Numbered from the stretch's first letter, positions 45,401 through 57,490 are shown. The stretch: 64,000 nucleotides of DNA from Chelonoidis abingdonii (GCF_003597395.2 NC_133770.1:10004301-10068300); one strand, 5' to 3'. Numbers and translations are program-made. Notes: a model not told the origin generated them from the sequence alone.

Positions 45401-46329
45401 ACATAAGAACATCTCTACTGTGTCAGACCAAAGATCCATCCAGCCCAGTATCCTGTCTTCTGACAGTGGCTAATGCCAGGTGCCCCAGCCGGAATGAACA
45501 GAACAGGTAACCATCAAGTGATCCATTCCCTCTCGCCCATTCTCAGCTTCTGGCAAACAGAGGCTAAGGACTTCACCCCCGACCATCCTGGCTAATAGCC
45601 ATTGATCGACCTCTCCTCCATGAACTTATCTAGTTCTTTTTTTAACCTCATTATAGTCTTGGTCTTCACAACATCCTCTGGTCAGGAGTTCCACAGGCTG
45701 ACTGTGCATTGTGTGAAAAAAATACCTCCTTTTGTTTCTTTTAAACCTGATGCCTATCCATTTCATTTGGTGGCCCCTAGTTCTTGTGTTATGAGAAGGA
45801 GTAAACAACACTTCCTTATTTACTTTCTTCACACCAGTCATGATTTTATAGACCTCATTCATATCCCCCTTAATCGTCTCTTTTCCAAGCTGAAAAGTCC
45901 CAGTCTTATGAAGAAGTGTTTTTTTACCCACAAAAGCTTATGCCCAAATGAATCTGTTAGTCTTTAAGGTGCCACCAGATTCCTTGTAGTTTTATTAATC
46001 TCTCCTCATATGGAAGCTGTTCCATACCCCTCATCATTTTTGTTGCCCTTTTCTGAACCTTTTCCAATATATCTTTTTTGAGATGAGGAGACCACATCTG
46101 CACACAGTATTCAAGATGTGCACGTACCATAGATTTATACAGAGGCAATATGGTATTTTCTGTCTTTTTATCTATCTCTTTCATAATGAGTCCCAACATA
46201 CTGTTCACTTTTTTGACGGCCACTGCACATTGAGTGGATGTTTTCAGACAATTATCCACAGTGACTCCAAGATCTTTCCTGAGTGGTAACAGCTAATTTA
46301 GACCCCATCATTTTATATGTATAGTTGGG
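45401..46329 (-). mobile_element. CR1 LINE, 5'-truncated, with ORF2 remnant
   Basis: ACATAAGAACATCTCTACTG begins the inverted 3' end. The minus frame 45994-46259 still reads the ORF2 C-terminus (AHLEYCVQMWSP, VQKRATKMMRG, YEERLIKLQG). The copy ends at ATAGTTGGGA. GGAAA occurs at 45396-45400 and again at about 46328-46332, a possible short duplication. It is interrupted at 45910-45992 by a Penelope-like tail. Confidence 0.85.
45910..45992 (+). mobile_element. Penelope-like tail inserted in the CR1
   Basis: AAAAGCTTATGCCCAAATGA and TGTTAGTCTTTAAGGTGCCA align with 30561-30602. TTAT is present at both CR1 junctions. The hammerhead-like boxes seen at 30538 are broken here: AAGAAGTG follows TATG, and GAAA has become AAAA. 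Confidence 0.7.
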
Positions 46330-46330
46330 A

Positions 46331-49309
46331 AAGAAGGTACTTTCAGCACTGAAATCTGACAATAAAGACGCCTGTCCCAATATTTATCCACCACCATTGT
46401 AACAGCCAGTGCCTACTCAAATATACCTTCCTCCCTATATCCAGAAATGTCCAGCCTTCTAACCCTCCATTCTGGGCTGAACAAATATGCCCTGTTTGGG
46501 TTACTGTACAAGAGGTTACGTCCATGGAGCAGAGACCAAAGACTCAATGAGCCACGAAATCTGACCGCTTAGCCACAGACGTGGTCCCTCCAGATCAGTG
46601 CTGAAACACACTTGTTTTGTGAAGAGGAGATTTCCGTCTCCAGCATTATCAGTCTGCCACCTCTCCCCATGGCAGCGCGGTATGGTCTGAAAGGTGTTAT
46701 TCACGCTCGTCTGGAGCGACCTGTGTAACTCATTCACAGATGCAGCAATCCCAGCCTCATGAGAAATCCATCATACCACACCCACTACACTAACTACCAC
46801 ACATTTCTGCCCTGTGGAGAATTATGAGGCCTGTGCAGGCTCCTAGGTGAGGATGGCCAACGTGTTGCTGAGCCCAGGTTCTGGATACTTCCTGGTGAAC
46901 AGGAGGGATGTTGTTATAATGGCGTGTGAGGCACACAAGTAGCTGGAGGAAGTGAGGGGGCAGGTGGCTGTGTCTGGGGTGGGTGCAGGGATGGAGGGAG
47001 GAAAAACACACCTCAGCCCACAGAGTAGGTTTGTTTAAATTCTGCTTTCAGAGGGACGATGGACCCGTGGGCCACAAGTAGGAATGGACTGGCACATACA
47101 AGCCCATCTCTGCTCATGGGATCCCTGGCCTCAAAGCTCCTGGATGCAGGAGAGCATCTAAACCGTGCCGCTCCCTTCCTCCTACCACAGGGAAATTCTA
47201 GAACAGAGGCCGCTGCCAATGAAGCCACAATTATCCATCTGTGTATGTTATTCACAACACAGCCAGCCAGCGCTGCATAATACTGAGGGACTGCAGTTAT
47301 AGGAAGACAGCCCAGTTTGGGGTCTGCAGACTGAGTCAGACTCTCTCAGACGCTCTGCAGGTGGGGACGGGTCACCAGTACAGCAATCTAGGCCTCTGTT
47401 TCCCCATCCGTAAACGGAGCTAATACTTCCCGTCTCCTATCCATCATCTGTCATGAGTTGTCAGCTCCTTGGGGCTGAGCACAAGGTCTAGGCTCCTGGA
47501 TACCGCAGGAATGAAAAACAAGAGCCTGTCACTTGCCCTGTATGTGTGCAACACCCAGCACAATGGAGACCTTTAGGTGCTGCTGGAAGCACATTCGCTT
47601 CCTCCACGGAATAGTTTGGGAGATCCTGTTTTGTTGCCCAGGCCATGTAAAGCTGGACAAACGTCCCTCCAGCGGCCAACACCACAGGATTTTTGAAGGC
47701 TGGGGACACACAGGGGTTAAGCCCTCAAGTTATTTCTCAGGCTGTAAATGCACAGCAGGGCCAGGCATGGTTCATCTCAGGGGCGAGACATCTGGTGGTA
47801 CTGTCCTGGGAGGCTTTTCCGGTATGATCCAACAACACTCCCCTTGCTAACAAGGTGGCTGTGGGTGGGCAGAACTTGACTATGTTACTGGGAGCTGAAA
47901 GTCCTAGGAAGGGAGCGAGACAGGACTAAGAGCCACGTTTTCCCCCCAGGCTTTTTAGGTGTTAAGCGGAGAGGGCATTTCTCGTCCTCTGCCCGTGGAA
48001 GCCACACGGCTCCCCAAGCCTTCTCATAACTGATCCTGCAGATCCCCCTCTTGGAGAGGCCAGCAGTAAAGAGAGACTGAGAAGGAGGGAGCAGCAGCTG
48101 GGCTGGGCAGGGGAGACTAAGCTCAGATGGCAGCCCCCATGCAGCCAGAGCAGAAAGGCGAGAGGCCAGAGACATCTTGGGCGGGGGGACAACACGGGCT
48201 CCCAGCGAGCAGTAGAAGAAAGAGCTGCACCAGCAAGTATTGTAATTCTTCTGTAGGAACGTGGAGGGGCAAAGGACCCTCCCTCTGCTCCAGGACTGCA
48301 CAAGCTGGAAGAGGGGGCCGCACCCCATACACAGCAATGCTCTGCAGCCCCTCTCGTGCCGCCCCTCTGGGCCCCTTGCTGGAATTGGTGCTGTGACCCC
48401 TTTGCCCCCCGGACACAGGGGTTTGTAAGCAATGAATTCACAGTACCATGCACACGCTGGCTACAGACCCACCCAATCCTAGCAGGGCAGAGCTGGTGTA
48501 GTGCCCAGCTAAAGCCCTGTCGTGGCAGGGAGCCACGTACAGGAGAAGGAGGATGGGTCAGTGTCCAGAGCTCCCCTGGGGACTTTCTTCCAGGGTGCTG
48601 TGATGAACCCACTGTAGGGAGAGCTAGGAGTACGATCAATCTAAAGAGCAGGGCCGTGAGAAGTACCAGCTCTTACCAGAACTGCAGCTCATGCAGCACA
48701 GATCCCAAAATAAGCCCTACAAGGAGCAGTGAAATGTACCTGACTGGCAGGGTCTGCCCAGGACTGAGCCAGCAGGAAGAGTTTCCCAACCCCCAAGAAA
48801 GGGAAATCCAGGCCCCGGGGCATCCGACATCAGCACTAAGCTACATGTGCCTGCAATGTATTTTGTCAAGATAGCCAAAGTGACCATTAACCTTAAGCCA
48901 TAGCAGCTGGAGTTCACTCACCAGCGGTCTCTTCAGTACAAAAGGCCGCCCAGAAACACCCCATCTTGTTGGCGACAGAGATGCTCCCCACACAAGAGAC
49001 TGCTCCTAGTGTCAAGGGCTACACATTTCTGCCCACCCTTCAGGAAATCTGTCTGAGGGCCTGAGCCGGAGCCCCCTGAGCGCTATGCACCTGGCTGGGC
49101 TCTGGACCGGGCCTGTAGCTGGCTCTAGCTAGGACTCCTCGCTCGTCACAGGGAACGCACAAGAACTAAGAATTTGTTTGGTGCTGAAACAGGCAACTCA
49201 AATCCCATTTGGCATCCCAAGGGATTTCTCCATGCCTGAGCGTAGGCAGCTTAGCCATTCCACACACACACACAAATTGCTGGTACATATCGGGCCCCCA
49301 TAAGCACAG
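46331..49309. other. Non-coding stretch with one MIR trace
   Basis: A partial plus-strand MIR (CCTCTGTTTCCCCATCCGTA and following) lies at 47390-47450. The longest frame (minus, 47962-48639) is low in family-like content and looks random. Confidence 0.4.
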
Positions 49310-49515
49310 CACTGAGCCCTTCACACTCTTTAATGTGTTCATCCTCACCACACCCGTGAAGCAGGGCAGTGTTACTGTCCCCATTGTGCAGATGGGGAAC
49401 TAAGGCACAGAGAGGCTAAGTAACTTGCCCAGGGTCACACAGGAAGCCTTTGGCAGAGCAGGGACTTGCATCCAGTCTCCCCAGTGCTAGGTGAGCACCC
49501 TAACCAGTGAGCTAC
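49310..49515 (-). mobile_element. MIR-like SINE, complement, well preserved
   Basis: ATTGTGCAGATGGGGAACTA, GTAACTTGCCCAGGGTCACA and CTAACCAGTGAGCTACCCTT are all in place. Confidence 0.8.
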
Positions 49516-51198
49516 CCTTCCTCTCCAGACAGGAGAGCTTCACAGCTCTACTTGAGGGCATTCAAACAGGTTCTTGCACGTCTCGAGAGTCAGTACCAAA
49601 TCGCTGCCTCCCGTCCCGTGTGCACCAGAGCAGCTTTCCATCTGGGGCTCACAACCCATCAGCAGGTTTGGATGCCAACTACCGCTGGTCTCTGTATCTT
49701 TGCTGGGGGGTGGGGGGGGGAGAGCCAGGGAATGATCCTGTGCCCAGTGCAGTAAGCTCAGCTGTGAGCAGAGATTCCCCGTTTTGGGAGCAGTCGCCAC
49801 CATGGGTCAGACCCAGCTGCCACTGGAATCTGCAGCAGCGCTCCCATTAGCGACAGCTTCTGTATATAACGCTTGGACAGCAAAGGATCCCGGAAGTTGC
49901 CACCCAGATTTAAGGGGGTCGCACACAGCGGTCAGACCTCAACAGCAAGTGCTTTCGTTACCCAGGATGTAAACAGCCAAAATGAGGGAGGAGCAGGGAA
50001 GGGCCCTGAATGCACTCAGTTATGGGAGCACTAAATACGGCTGCTATTAAGAAGCTGCATTTGTTTCCAGGCTGTCGGAGGAACCTGGCTGGCTTCCGTG
50101 GGCTTTGGATTCGGCTGCTGGAACGGAGTTCGGTGCTGAAGGAAGCTCAGTGACATGGGATGAACACGCTAATCTAAACGGGAGCTGCCCCCACTGTTAC
50201 CATACAGGGGACATTTTAAGGGAGGAGGCCAGTAGAGCCAGAACCCTAAAGGTGCAGCGATCCCCCACTCATTCAGAGGCTCTCAGTCCAGGGGGGGTCA
50301 TGATCACCCTGCTCTCCCCTACTGCTAGCTGGGAGGGGGTTGAGAACCACAGGCTTCCTGGTATTCAGTGCTCCTTTTCCCCCAAGTAACCCCCTCAGCT
50401 CCTCAGCTCTGTTGCATTCAAGGCCTGGATCCTGCCCCCACAGAGGGCAGTGGGAGTTTTGCCTTCCATGGCAAAAGGGCCAGTCCCTAATGGACTGAGA
50501 AAAAGCAGCAGAGAGAGATCAAGGGGGGAAATGAGGACAAAACCCAACACTCACTTCCCCCGCCTGGGCTGTGGGCCAGGTGTCCGAGCGAGAGGCCGGC
50601 TCACCAACCATCCCTGACAGCAGGCGGGCCAAGACCAGCGGGGGAGAGGCGGCTGGAGAGCAGCCCCTCCCTCCTGGCACAGGCTGTGCTGCAAAGCAAT
50701 GGACCCGGAAAGGACACGGGGCCAGGCCGCCCGCAGTTCTCTCGCGGCCTGGGCAGAGTCAGGGAAGTTTCCAAAAGTCTCACATCTGTTTTGAAAGCAA
50801 CCCTGCTCCTCAACCCCCATCACATTACAGAGGCTGAGATTCTGGGTGTGCTGGCACCAGCCACCGCACAAGCAGCCCTGGAGGAGCTGGGCAAAGTGCT
50901 TGCTCTGAGGACTCCCCTGCAGGGTTTTTACAGAGCCCATGCACCCCAGCAGAGGAGAATCCTTCCCACACTCTTGCTGGGGACCTTGTAACAGGGGCCA
51001 AGATAGCACCAAGCTGAGGTGATGTCCAGCCCGATGGTCACCGCCATCTCCAGCCCATCACCTTATGAATGACCCCTGTGCTGATCAGCTGTTAGCGAGC
51101 AAATGCAGCACTGCTGGACGGTGCCCAATTGAGAAACCTGGAGACTTCTTGCCCACTAGGGACGTTACCTAAAGCTGCGCTCCCATCTCTCCAAAAGA
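49516..51198. other. Non-coding stretch with a possible short hAT remnant
   Basis: At 50273-50352, CAGAGGCTCTCAGTCC and GGTTGAGAACCACAG could be the two ends of an internally deleted relative of the element at 11192-11410, without a matching duplication. Otherwise nothing was recognised. Confidence 0.35.
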
Positions 51199-51356
51199 GG
51201 GACAGCTCAGTGGTTTGAGCATTGGCCTGCTAAACCCAGGGTTACAAGTTCAATCCTTGAGCAGGCCATTATAGGGATCTGGGCAAAAATCTGTCGGGGG
51301 TTGAACTAGGTGACCTCCTGAAGCCACTTCTAACACTCGTAATCTATGATTCTAAA
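51199..51356 (+). mobile_element. tRNA-derived turtle SINE
   Basis: The Pol III head includes a box A-like CAGCTCAGTGG (51203-51213) and a box B-like GTTCAATCC (51248-51256). The body GGTTGAACTAGGTGACCTCC and a tail ending ATCTATGATTCTAAAG share the CR1-type 3' end. This is the layout of the turtle Pol III SINE family mobilised by CR1. Confidence 0.8.
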
Positions 51357-51639
51357 GCAAAGATCACACAGAGCCTACCTGCTTTCATTAGACACATGAA
51401 CCACAGGCCAGCTTCAAGCAAAAGGCTCCTGACCCTGGAGCCAAGGAATGGGGTTTTGCAGCAAAACAACACTTGTGTCCACAGAGTTTCAGCTCAAGAA
51501 TCAGATGGGAACTCTGAGAACCAGACTGAATTTTGCTGCGAGATCTGTGAATTCAGTCCGGGGAAGAGGATGTGGGGCTAGAGGCTGCAAACACTTGTGG
51601 AGCAAAACCCAAGGCCCATTCTTGCAAACCCCTGTTCTA

Positions 51640-51770
51640 TTCAGGGTCTTATTATTTGCAGTAGGGTAGCACCTAGGACTCCCCAACAAGGGCCCGCTTG
51701 TGCCAGGCGCTGTACAGACATGTAATAAAGATGCCAGTCCCCACCCCAAAATGTTCAGCATGGAGGAGTC
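51640..51770 (-). mobile_element. MIR-type SINE fragment, complement
   Basis: GTAGGGTAGCACCTAGGACT, TGTGCCAGGCGCTGTACAGA and ATGCCAGTCCCCACCCC mark the inverted 3' half. The Pol III half is absent. Confidence 0.6.
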
Positions 51771-51776
51771 AGACTA

Positions 51777-51897
51777 GGGTGACCAGATAGCATACGTGAA
51801 AATCTGCAACGGGGTTGGGGGTGGGGTGGAAATAGGTGCCTGTATGAGAAAAAGCCCTGACTATCGGGACTATAAAAATCGAGATATCTGGTCACCC
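51777..51897 (-). mobile_element. TA-flanked 121-bp MITE, copy C
   Basis: GGGTGACCAGAT and ATCTGGTCACCC form a perfect 12-base terminal inverted repeat. TA is at 51775-51776 and 51898-51899. The interior is more diverged than in the other copies. Confidence 0.85.
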
Positions 51898-51900
51898 TAG

Positions 51901-52820
51901 GTCAGACAGCACATGACAGGGGGACAAGACAGGCAAAGGGGGCAGAGACAGACAACTGAGTGAGCTAATGAAACAAAGTAAGTCCCAGCTCACCACTTGC
52001 CTGACCAGAGCCGAGGAAGACTTTAAAGACAGATTTAAAAGGAGGATAAGGCAGTGGCTTTTACAGATTTATGGTTCTTCTACTGCGCCCATCACCCAAG
52101 AATTTAATGGATTCCTGGAAGGCGCCTAAGTAGCATCTGTCATGTCGTGCAATCAACAAAGTCCTCAGTCAATGAGGTCCACATGGCTCTGCCTTTAACC
52201 TAGCGCCCGGATGAATTCCAACACGCTCATTTCGCAACAGGAAGATTTCAATGGCTGCATCGAGAGCTCGGCTCTTCCAGCAGATCAGTGCAGCATTATT
52301 AAGCCCAGATGCATCTGAGAGCGAGGCAAGGGGCAGCGTGCGATGTTCTCCCTCACCAAGGCAAAACGGAATAAGTCACATTAAAGATGGCACTAACAGC
52401 ACACACAGAGATAAGCATCGTCTAATCTACAGAGCTGCTGACAGGCAAAGGAAGATCCTGGGCCCTCTGCCCAGTGTTGGAGAGGGGTCCATTTATTGCA
52501 GTGGCTTAAAAGCTGCATCCAACTTACACTAAGAGCTTGCGGAGAACAGGGGGGCAGCACTCATTGGCTGGGCTGTAATCAAAACCATGCAGGGCTGCTC
52601 AACGGCTGGCGATCCTCCCTCCCCCTTTCTCCTAGCTACAGTTTTTAGCTTCTCTATTTCCAGTCAAGCATTTTCTCTCTTTATGCCACAGGGGACAGAC
52701 CTTTTCACGGCAGTCCCACAGCTTCCCAAACCATGAGTCTCCCTGCAGGGTCCATTAAGCACCAAAGAAGCCTCTGAGGCAACAGAGCAAGACAGTGGAC
52801 ATGGAAACATCAAAAGGATC
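51901..52820. other. Non-coding stretch, nothing recognised
   Basis: No repeat end or coding homology was found. Confidence 0.4.
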
Positions 52821-53558
52821 AGAACATAATGGCCATACTAGATCAGGCCAAACATCCGTCTAGCCCAGTATCCCGTCTTCTGACAGTGGCCGGTGACAAG
52901 TGCCCCACAGGGAATGAACAAAACAGGGCAGTTATCAAGTGATCCATCTAGGAGTGACAGAAGCTCCCTAAAAGTGGGAGACCCACTGGTGCCCAAACCG
53001 TGGGCCCGACCCCCTTTGCCCGTGAGTCTCCGCCCTTGCACTGGACATTCCCCTCAAGGCCCCACCCCTATGCCACCCTTTCCCCTGAGGCTCCTATCCC
53101 CACCCCCAGTCACGGTCCCTTAGCCAGACCTGTTCCAGCGCCTCTGCATCCATCCCATCATCCAGTCCCAGCTTCTGGCAGTCAAATGTTTAGGGACACC
53201 AAGAGCATGGGGATGCATCTGTGACCATGCTGGCTAATAGCCACTGATGAACCTTTCTCCCATGAATTTATCAAATTCTTTTTTGAATCCAGTTATAGTT
53301 TTGGTCTTAACATCCCCTGGCATCAGGTTCCACAGGTTGGCAGGGCGTGGTGTAAAGAAATACACAAGCCTTTTGTTTGTTTTCAACCTCCTGCCTATGA
53401 ATGTCAGTGGATGACCCAGGTTCTTGTGTTAGGAGAAGGAGTAAATAACACTTCTTAATTCACCTTCTCCACACCAGGCAGGATTGTACAGGCCTGCATC
53501 ATATCCCCCCTTAGTTGTCTCTTTTCCCAGCTGAACAGTGCCAGTCTTTTCACCCTGT
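52821..53558 (-). mobile_element. CR1 LINE 3' region, interrupted
   Basis: AGAACATAATGGCCATACTA starts the inverted 3' end. TAGCCCAGTATCCCGTCTTC, GCTAATAGCCACTGATGAAC and TAGTTGTCTCTTTTCCCAGC follow. A foreign block (52949-53147) splits it. Confidence 0.8.
52949..53147. mobile_element. 199-bp insertion inside the CR1
   Basis: This block is absent from CR1 at the same place in the other copies. ATCCATC stands on both sides (52942-52948, 53148-53154), or 8 bases with one mismatch. The interior has AAAGTGGGAGACCCACT, a small palindrome, then C-rich sequence. No long terminal inverted repeat was identified, so the class is unknown. Confidence 0.6.
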
Positions 53559-53984
53559 CCTTGGCAGCCTCCGCAGGCAGTAATGAGCAACTCTCCCCTG
53601 TGCTGCACCAGTGGCTCCTTCACGTCAGTGGAGCTGGGGCTGGAGTTCAGGATGACAGGGAAAATCCCCGTGGCCAGCAGCCCCTGAAGCACCCAGCCCA
53701 GACAGGCCATGTGAGCGGCTATGTGTGTACAGCAAAGGCAATGCATGCAGAGAGCACATCGGATTTACTCCCAGGCCCGTCGCAGTCAGGGCCAGTTGTG
53801 CCGCTGGTCTCAGTGGGAACAGGAGCGGATGCCGACCACGCAGTGAATTGAGCCAGAGATTGAACCAGGACACCAGTGAAGAGACCGCGGTGCAGGTCTC
53901 AGCCCAGCCAGCCGGGCAAAGCAGGCTGGACCATGAGAGGTACTACAGCTCTAGCCGGAGGGAGTAGCCCTGCAGACCCCAAGA
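53559..53984. other. Non-coding stretch, nothing recognised
   Basis: Short overlapping frames only. Confidence 0.4.
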
Positions 53985-54215
53985 TCTTGACTACACAAGG
54001 AGGGCTTGACCAATGGGGTTGTTACCAGTATTGCTATGCCAGCAGAACCCTCTAGTGTGGACGCAGTTACACCAATACAGCTTATGGTGAACTGGCCAGA
54101 GCTATCCTGATATAACAGTGTCTACACTGGAGGGTTTTGACAGCATAGCTGTGCCAGTGAAAAGCCTCATGCACCTCTAACTAAACACTTCTTAATTGTA
54201 GACTTGCCCTTTGTA
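53985..54215. mobile_element. Probable non-autonomous DNA element
   Basis: AGATCTTGACTACACAAGGA at the left and AATTGTAGACTTGCCCTTTG at the right are loosely inverted. Internal GTCTACACTGGAGGG and TAGTGTGGACGC blocks are typical of turtle MITEs ending in GTCTACAC-like repeats. Confidence 0.45.
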
Positions 54216-54347
54216 AATCAAACCCTCCCTGCTGTCAGTGGGCCAGGAACAAGGTGAGCAGGACTGCCCCCTGCTGGGGAGGATGAGGGCCATGTGCGTG
54301 CAGCACTGCCCCCGATGGGGAGAATCAGGGTCACGTGTGTGCGTGCA

Positions 54348-54600
54348 CATGTCTACACTGCAAAGAAAAGCCCATGGTGCTGGGTCTCAGAGCCCAGGTC
54401 AATGGGCTGAGTTCATAACAGCAGCGCAGACATTTGGGCTTGGGCTGGAGCCTGGGCTCTGAAAAGCGAGAATGGGGGAGGTTCTTGGTGCCCGGGCTCC
54501 GGCTCAGATGGCTACACTGCTATCTGTAACCCCTGCAGCCCTCGCCCAAGTCAGCTGCCCCAGGCTCTGAGACCTGGCACCACACTGCAGTGTAGACGTC
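54348..54600. mobile_element. Non-autonomous DNA element with GTCTACACTGCA ends
   Basis: ATGTCTACACTGCA at the left and TGCAGTGTAGACGT at the right form a 14-base inverted repeat with one change. The interior repeats GAGCCTGGGCTC and GCCCGGGCTCCGGCTC in palindromic fashion. Confidence 0.65.
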
Positions 54601-55802
54601 CCCTGTGCGTGTGTGTGAAGCACTGGCCCCTCCTGAGGAAAACCAGAGCCCCGTGCACACACACATGCACCTAGCGGGGGGGAGGGGAGGGAGAAGAGTT
54701 CATAAGCTCACTACCTGTCAGCAGGGAAATGGCTCTTTTCCCCCAAGGCTGGGATGAGAGAGAGGAAGAAGATTAAGACAAAACGTCCTCTCCAGTGGCC
54801 CAGGGGGCTTTAAACCAACAGAGCAGCCGGCTTTCCCCTGTGGGACAACTGTACTCAGAGAAGGATGATGTGAAGGTAACGTCACTACACCTGCTCCCTG
54901 CATCTCGTGTTAGTAAGGGTCTGTCAAGATTAGGACAAGGGACGAGGTGAGGTGACACCGAATTCCTTCCCAGAGTCTAGACACTCTAGAATAACCTAAA
55001 TTACACTAGGTTTCACTCTGGTTGGCTCTGCAGAACCGTCACAGAGCAGCAAGACAGCAAGCCACGGTTTGTTCTGCTTCATGCAGCTATAATGCCACCA
55101 GCTACTTTCCGGCTGCAGAATGGTTATTGTTGGGGATAACCGGGCTAGACAAGCCCCGCTGGGAGGCTGAGGTTCTTCCTGATGAATGGAGAAGCCTCAG
55201 TCATCAACTTTGGCAGAATTTAAGCTTCCATTTAAAAAGTGGTTTTCAGTATTATGGTTGCAAACAGAGGTTAACAAAGGTCATCGATGCCTACTAGCCT
55301 AGGGATTAAGATTACTAGCTAGGGGGCAGGGTTATAGAAAACTGAGCTGACACCCCTACTCCCAGAGCACCACACTCTCCCACATAAAGGAATTAAATCA
55401 TCGAGTCTTGCCACAAAGCTCTGATTCAGCAATGCACTTAAGCAAAGGGTGACTTTTTCCAAGAGTACTCAAGTGATTTGGGCACATGAGCCCTATTGAA
55501 AGCCAATGTGACTTATGCATCTAACTCACTTAGGCACTTTTGTAAACTCAACCAAGTTCTTTGTCTTAATTATGACACTAGCATCAAACCTTCTATTTCA
55601 TTTTTATCAAGAGGAACTTCTTGACAGGGCTGACTAGAAAACACCCATGAAAACAAAAAATCCAACTAAAAGAAAGTGGAAAAAGATATACATTTTGGGG
55701 GGAAAATTTTAAGGATTCCTTTTTTTCTGGCCAGCCACCATCAACAAGCAGGAAAGGGGATTTGTTGAAAATATGTGCCGAATATCACTGGTATTTCTAA
55801 GC
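54601..55802. other. Non-coding stretch, nothing firm
   Basis: The region around 55420-55560 contains CTTAGGCACTTTTGTAAACT, a common low-copy-age turtle repeat motif without clear ends. Confidence 0.35.
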
Positions 55803-56066
55803 ACATATTCACACTGCAAGTGAAGGGGTGATTGTAGTACAGACAGATTAAAGCTAGCACAGTTGTGTCTAATAAACAGGGTAACAAACGTAGTGTAGAC
55901 GCGGAGGCGTAGCATTCAGCATGGGCTAGCAGTTTGAGTACAAACCGGGTACATACTCTGGTTGCTGGCCCATGGTGCCATGTCTGCATTACAACTGGCC
56001 TGCGTGCTAGCTACATCAAAACCTATCTGCGCTCCAGTAAGATAGTCACTGGAAGTGTAAACATAG
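55803..56066. mobile_element. Probable non-autonomous DNA element
   Basis: CATATTCACACTGCAAGTGA and, inverted, TATGTTTACACTTCCAGTGA are diverged ends of one inverted repeat. The interior carries GTGTAGACGCGG and repeated GCTAGC blocks. Confidence 0.55.
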
Positions 56067-56164
56067 CTTGGCGGGCCCACTAAGGGTATCAAGTTGGAGG
56101 AATGCTGCACAGCGGTGTTTGCTGCATACGTTAGCTGATGAATTCTGAGCCTAGACTAGGTTTG

Positions 56165-56860
56165 CTGAAAGCTACCTAGGGCAGGAAGGGACTCACTGAA
56201 TCCGGTCCTCTGCTATCATCAGAATGGCCACACTGGGTCAGACCAATGGTCCACCAATCCCAGAATCCGGTCTTCTGACAGTGGCCAATGCCAGGTGCTT
56301 CGGATGGAATGAACAGAACAGGTCATCATAGAGGGATCCATCCCCTGCTGTCAACTCCCAGCTTCTGGCAGTCAGAGGCTAGGGACACCTGGAGCACAGG
56401 GTTGCGACCATCTCAACTAATAGCCATCGATGGAATTATCCCCCATGTACTTATCTAATTCTTTGTTCAGCCCCATTATAGTTTTGGCCATCACAACATC
56501 CCCTGGCAATGAGTTCCACAGGTTGACAGGCAGCTTCACATGTCATCCTGTTCATGCAACTGATCCAGCTCCATCTTAAAACCAGTGAGGTTTCTTATCC
56601 CCATGGCTCCTACAGGGAAGCTGTTCACAGAACCTCACTCCTCTGATGGTTAGAAACCTTCTTTGGACTGCCAGGCTCAGCACACTCATAACTAGTTTAT
56701 CCCCATTTGTTCTTGTGCCAGCACTGTCCTTTAGCGTACACAGCTCTTCTCCCTCCCACGTGCTCCCTGCCCTGCCCTGCGATATTTAGAAAGCCCAATT
56801 CTATCCCCTCTCTGCCTTCATTTTACAATTCTCCCTGCTGGAAAGGACGACAGTGATGTC
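56165..56860 (-). mobile_element. Old CR1 LINE, split by a younger CR1
   Basis: The left piece (to about 56220) has GGGCAGGAAGGGACTCACTG. The right piece (from about 56543) has CATGCAACTGATCCAGCTCC, CAGTGAGGTTTCTTATCCCC and CATTTGTTCTTGTGCCAGCA, an older CR1 subfamily. Confidence 0.7.
56221..56530 (-). mobile_element. Younger CR1 LINE 3' end, nested
   Basis: AGAATGGCCACACTGGGTCA, CTGACAGTGGCCAATGCCAG and GAGTTCCACAGGTTGACAGG belong to the same subfamily as 45401-46329. TCATC occurs at 56216-56220 and 56543-56547, a possible duplication. About 12 bases before the second copy are unexplained. Confidence 0.7.
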
Positions 56861-57249
56861 CTGGGGTGACCAATCCAGGGCTCCATTTTTCAAATCAGCC
56901 ACTGGCTAGCCAGGGTCTGAAATCTGAAAAAAGAAAGGTTGGGAACTAGAGGGGTTGGCATAAGGTGTTACAGTGGCTTATGGTGCAATTTATGCCAGGG
57001 ACGGGAGGTAAAGGAGAGAAGTAGAGGCCATGGTAAGACTCAGTGCTCACTGTCTTCTTACAGAGCTGCTGACCACCAGTGAACTGAACGAAGGTGCCAA
57101 TTCCGGCAGCACAGTAGCCCCGCTGTCTAGGAACGGGATCTCAAGCGGAGCAGGGTTGAGCCTGTTTGGCACAGGAATGAGACATGAAGCAGGAAGTGGC
57201 ATCGGCGAGGCACTGTAGGAAGGAAACCCCATCCTGCTGTGTAATGATC

Positions 57250-57490
57250 CAGGTCAATCTGTATTATGATATTGCCTGAATAAGACCAGGGCTCCACCGT
57301 GCTAGGCGTCACACAGACATGTAACAAGAGACAGTCCTTACCCACCAAGGACTTCCAAGCTAACCAGACAGGACAGCCAAAGAGAAGGAGTAACTTGCCC
57401 AGTGTCAGAGTAGAACATGGCATTGCTGGGACTAGACTATGGATCTTTTGATTCCCAGCCAGATGCCCTACCCACTAGATCGTGCTGCTA
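57250..57490 (-). mobile_element. MIR-type SINE, near complete, complement
   Basis: CCAGGGCTCCACCGTGCTAG, AGAGACAGTCCTTACCCACC, GGAGTAACTTGCCCAGTGTC and CTACCCACTAGATCGTGCTG run in order. Confidence 0.7.

Noticed and set aside
45626..45931. Minus-strand 101-codon frame as a host gene
   Set aside because: It is CR1-derived sequence, not a host gene.
47962..48639. Minus-strand 225-codon frame
   Set aside because: No domain, no splice context, biased composition from GC-rich DNA.
51199..51273. Functional tRNA gene
   Set aside because: No complete cloverleaf. The boxes belong to a SINE with a long non-tRNA body.
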